Of a stretch of DNA of 64,000 bases, positions 61,619-64,000 are shown piece by piece. Each line of letters starts with the position of its first letter. Within the stretch, counting starts at the first letter, position 1. The translations under genes and the position numbers were made by a program. The DNA lies in the NCBI RefSeq assembly GCF_964355755.1, contig NC_092671.1:6707001-6771000 (forward strand), in the 5' to 3' direction. The DNA is from Antedon mediterranea. Its lineage: Eukaryota; Echinodermata; Crinoidea; Comatulida; Antedonidae. Below the pieces are notes generated by a model that searched no databases, was not told the origin of the DNA, and was given only the letters and a program-made list of their open reading frames with translations.

Positions 61619-64000
61619 GTAAGTTGTAGATATTCTATTGTGAACATAATATTGATTTGTTAACGATCTACATTATGGACAGGTTGTTCAGCATGTAGCC
61701 TAATAATTTATGCTGAGATTCTTGACTATCGACGCGCGGAATTACGTAGTCATCACCCACACAACGATAATATTATTCTGTTATGATCGGATGATCCGGC
61801 GTGTAGTATTTGTCATCCACGCCCATAACAATATTGTTGTTATTATTAATAATATAAGAAATGTTTGTACGTTAAGAATGTACCATATCTATAATTATAT
61901 TCTCATTCAGCTACTAAAGCAATTTTATAGTACTATCACTGTGTAGAGTATATATATAACTTCGATATATAATTAAATCTATGTATAAAGTAGCAACCAT
62001 TTTATAATTAAACTATATTAGAATACAGTGAAGAGTTACTATTAACAAACTATAATTATTGTGCAAATAATATTTTTTTACAACATCTACAGTGTTTTTT
62101 TGTTTTATCAGCTCAATTGAATTTTGTACACTATTTAAACATACATGAATTCAGAACATGAGTGGATTTTAAGTATAGTTTTCTTAATATTTATGACATG
62201 CTATTAAATTGTTTTTAATGAAAAATAATTAAGATATTTGTATTATTGAGTGATATATTATTGGAATAATATTAATATTATAATATTATTAAAAATTATA
62301 AAGTGGAAACAATCAACAACATTTGTCTAGAAATTGATAATTTAAAGGGAATAGGCCTAAGCAAATAATATTTTAACATGTGATTTTGGACTAAAGAACA
62401 TTATATGATTTAATAAGGATTTTTCATATTACATATTTAGTAAACATTAGTTTAGTCTATATGCGCGGAAAGTAAAGAGGTAACTATTGCATCATCATTC
62501 TTGTTTGCAGCCATGTGCACTGATGTATTCATGTAGAAAATTCTCCATGATGTATTCAATACAGATGGTGTCATCAAACAGAATGTCTCAATTGTAAATC
62601 AACACTACTGTCGCCCTACTAGCAATTTATTTGCACATTTGTCTTCTTGGAATCTTTCAATTTAAAATAAAATACAGTTATTGAATGTTTGGCCTCGAAA
62701 AAAACGTCGGACGCGCCATGGGTGCAATGAATATGGGTCAGTGACCTACTAATGGTCAAGGATTTACTTGGAAGAAGAACCCGATGGGGGAAGCTTAAAT
62801 TGTTTAATTGTGTCGTAATCGATTAATCTAAATCTTGGATTTGTTTCTTAATGTGAAATTGAACTTAGCAAACAAAACAACAATAGCTAGTCTTTTCAGT
62901 AAGGTCCATGGTCCCAGGCCCAAAGTCTACTACATTCAGACCACCGTAGCCTATACAATAAAATAAGTAATAAGGCCCACAGGGCATATTAGGCCTACTA
63001 ATTACAACACACCTTAGTACCACAGCCGATAAATCAATGGATTATAAATGATAAAGGTTACTACCAGGGTTATGTATACGCAAATTGATGAAAAGATCAC
63101 TATTATACCAAAGCAGCCAATCCGTTTCAATTCGCGCCAAATCCTATTGACTAATATATTATTAAGACATTTCTCTTTGTGTTCATTGCATTGAGGTTAA
63201 CCAGAAACTCGAGCATGAATTCTTTTAACTTAAAAAGTCTTTGCTTGTTGAATTGGCTGAATTCCAAATGTTCATTTACAATAAAATCATTTTGCTTTTT
63301 GTTATTTATAACCATATTTAGGCCTTTGGAGGAAGTTAGCATTAGATGTACAGTATTGCCAAGTCTACATAACAAATACTATGCGTATAGAAATGAGATC
63401 TATTCACATCGACACATTGGCTTTTAGCCTAACTCCTTCTTTCCTGTATTCTATTCAAATTAAATTATTCAACCTATAAATAGAAAGAAACAACATACTG
63501 TCGTTTAGTATTTTTGGCGCAACTTCATGATATAAAATCGACGGGAAGTGTACCTCGATGATTCCCAAACTAGAATGTGTTCTACTTTACTTAGGCATAT
63601 ATCATTCAGGCGCAGGATTGGCTATAGCATAAAAAATAACATATAGCTATAACAAATAGCAGTAAGTTATAGCTACATGCATATCATATAGAGCTACAGT
63701 TAAATAGCAGTAACTCAAGGTATATAGCTACATGCATGCCATATATAGCTACATTTTGTATGACTATCAGTTATACCATACTACAGCAGATATACACATT
63801 TATATTATCAATTATTTCAAGTTTCTTGGCGTGGGAATTTTAGCAGCCAGGTAGCCTTCTTTAAGCATTATTATTATTATAGAGAGAGACCTCCTGTGCG
63901 TGATCAGCTCCCTGTGATGGTCCAACCAGAATAAAATCGGTGCAAAATATCATGTGTGCAAAATATCATGTGTTCGACGCCTATTTTATAATAGAACATT
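61619..64000. other. Right-edge region, no supported gene
   Basis: AT-rich, only short frames. Contains an imperfect ~62-bp direct repeat with TATAGCTACATGCAT words (about 63650-63750) and a 17-bp direct repeat, GTGCAAAATATCATGTG, near 63940-63973. Nothing else recognised. Confidence 0.45.

Noticed and set aside
61710-61946. 78-codon plus-strand frame
   Set aside because: No recognisable motif, AT-driven composition, and not in phase with the putative exon at 61580.

Overview
This is intron-rich, AT-rich animal DNA: about 34 % GC by impression, GT-AG introns, transposable elements in most introns. The frequent TAGGCCTA / GGCCTAGGC words, the type of repeats and the gene content (an SRCR-domain adhesion receptor, an orphan GPCR pair) fit an echinoderm. 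A crinoid is possible, but the class cannot be fixed from the sequence. All gene models were built by hand from reading frames, splice sites and intron phase, and remembered human proteins served as a guide.

Layout, left to right. (1) 0.9-4.2 kb, + strand: two tandem, intronless class A GPCR paralogues. (2) 4.5-16.8 kb, - strand: the ribosome-biogenesis GTPase NOG1/GTPBP4 in 14 exons, 629 aa. (3) 17.9-21.5 kb, + strand: an HP1-type chromobox protein (CBX1/3/5 class), head-to-head with NOG1. (4) 24.4-33.8 kb, - strand: two tandem SKAP-family adaptors. The left one has the PH domain but no SH3; the right one has PH, tyrosine motifs and SH3. (5) 34.4-36.1 kb, + strand: uracil-DNA glycosylase SMUG1, head-to-head with the right SKAP gene. 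(6) 37.1-49.2 kb, - strand: IQCB1 (nephrocystin-5) in 13 exons. Its 6.1-kb intron 10 is filled by a nested transposon complex. (7) 49.4-50.3 kb, + strand: mitochondrial ribosomal protein bL32m (MRPL32), 206 bp from the IQCB1 start. (8) 50.9-58.9 kb, - strand: a 19-exon adhesion GPCR with two SRCR domains, a GAIN/GPS region and seven membrane segments. It contains a nearly identical tandem duplicated exon. (9) 59-64 kb: no convincing gene, except one possible first coding exon at 61.58 kb.

The genes are mostly housekeeping or signalling genes that need not act together. What stands out is their order. CBX - SKAP - SMUG1 are exactly the genes that flank the vertebrate HOX clusters (CBX3/SKAP2 by HOXA, CBX1/SKAP1 by HOXB, SMUG1/CBX5 by HOXC). 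The window therefore appears to preserve the unduplicated, pre-vertebrate version of that block, although no Hox gene lies in it.

The repeats are also informative. There are at least ten copies of a ~145-bp palindromic MITE, several ~330-bp foldback repeats, two tRNA-derived SINE families, a TTAA-flanked piggyBac-like element and a ~5.5-kb long-TIR element. The last carries a ~155-bp satellite that is split by a 2.4-kb hAT-like insertion. A TA-flanked element with 20 exact 34-bp minisatellite copies starts three bases inside a CBX intron.
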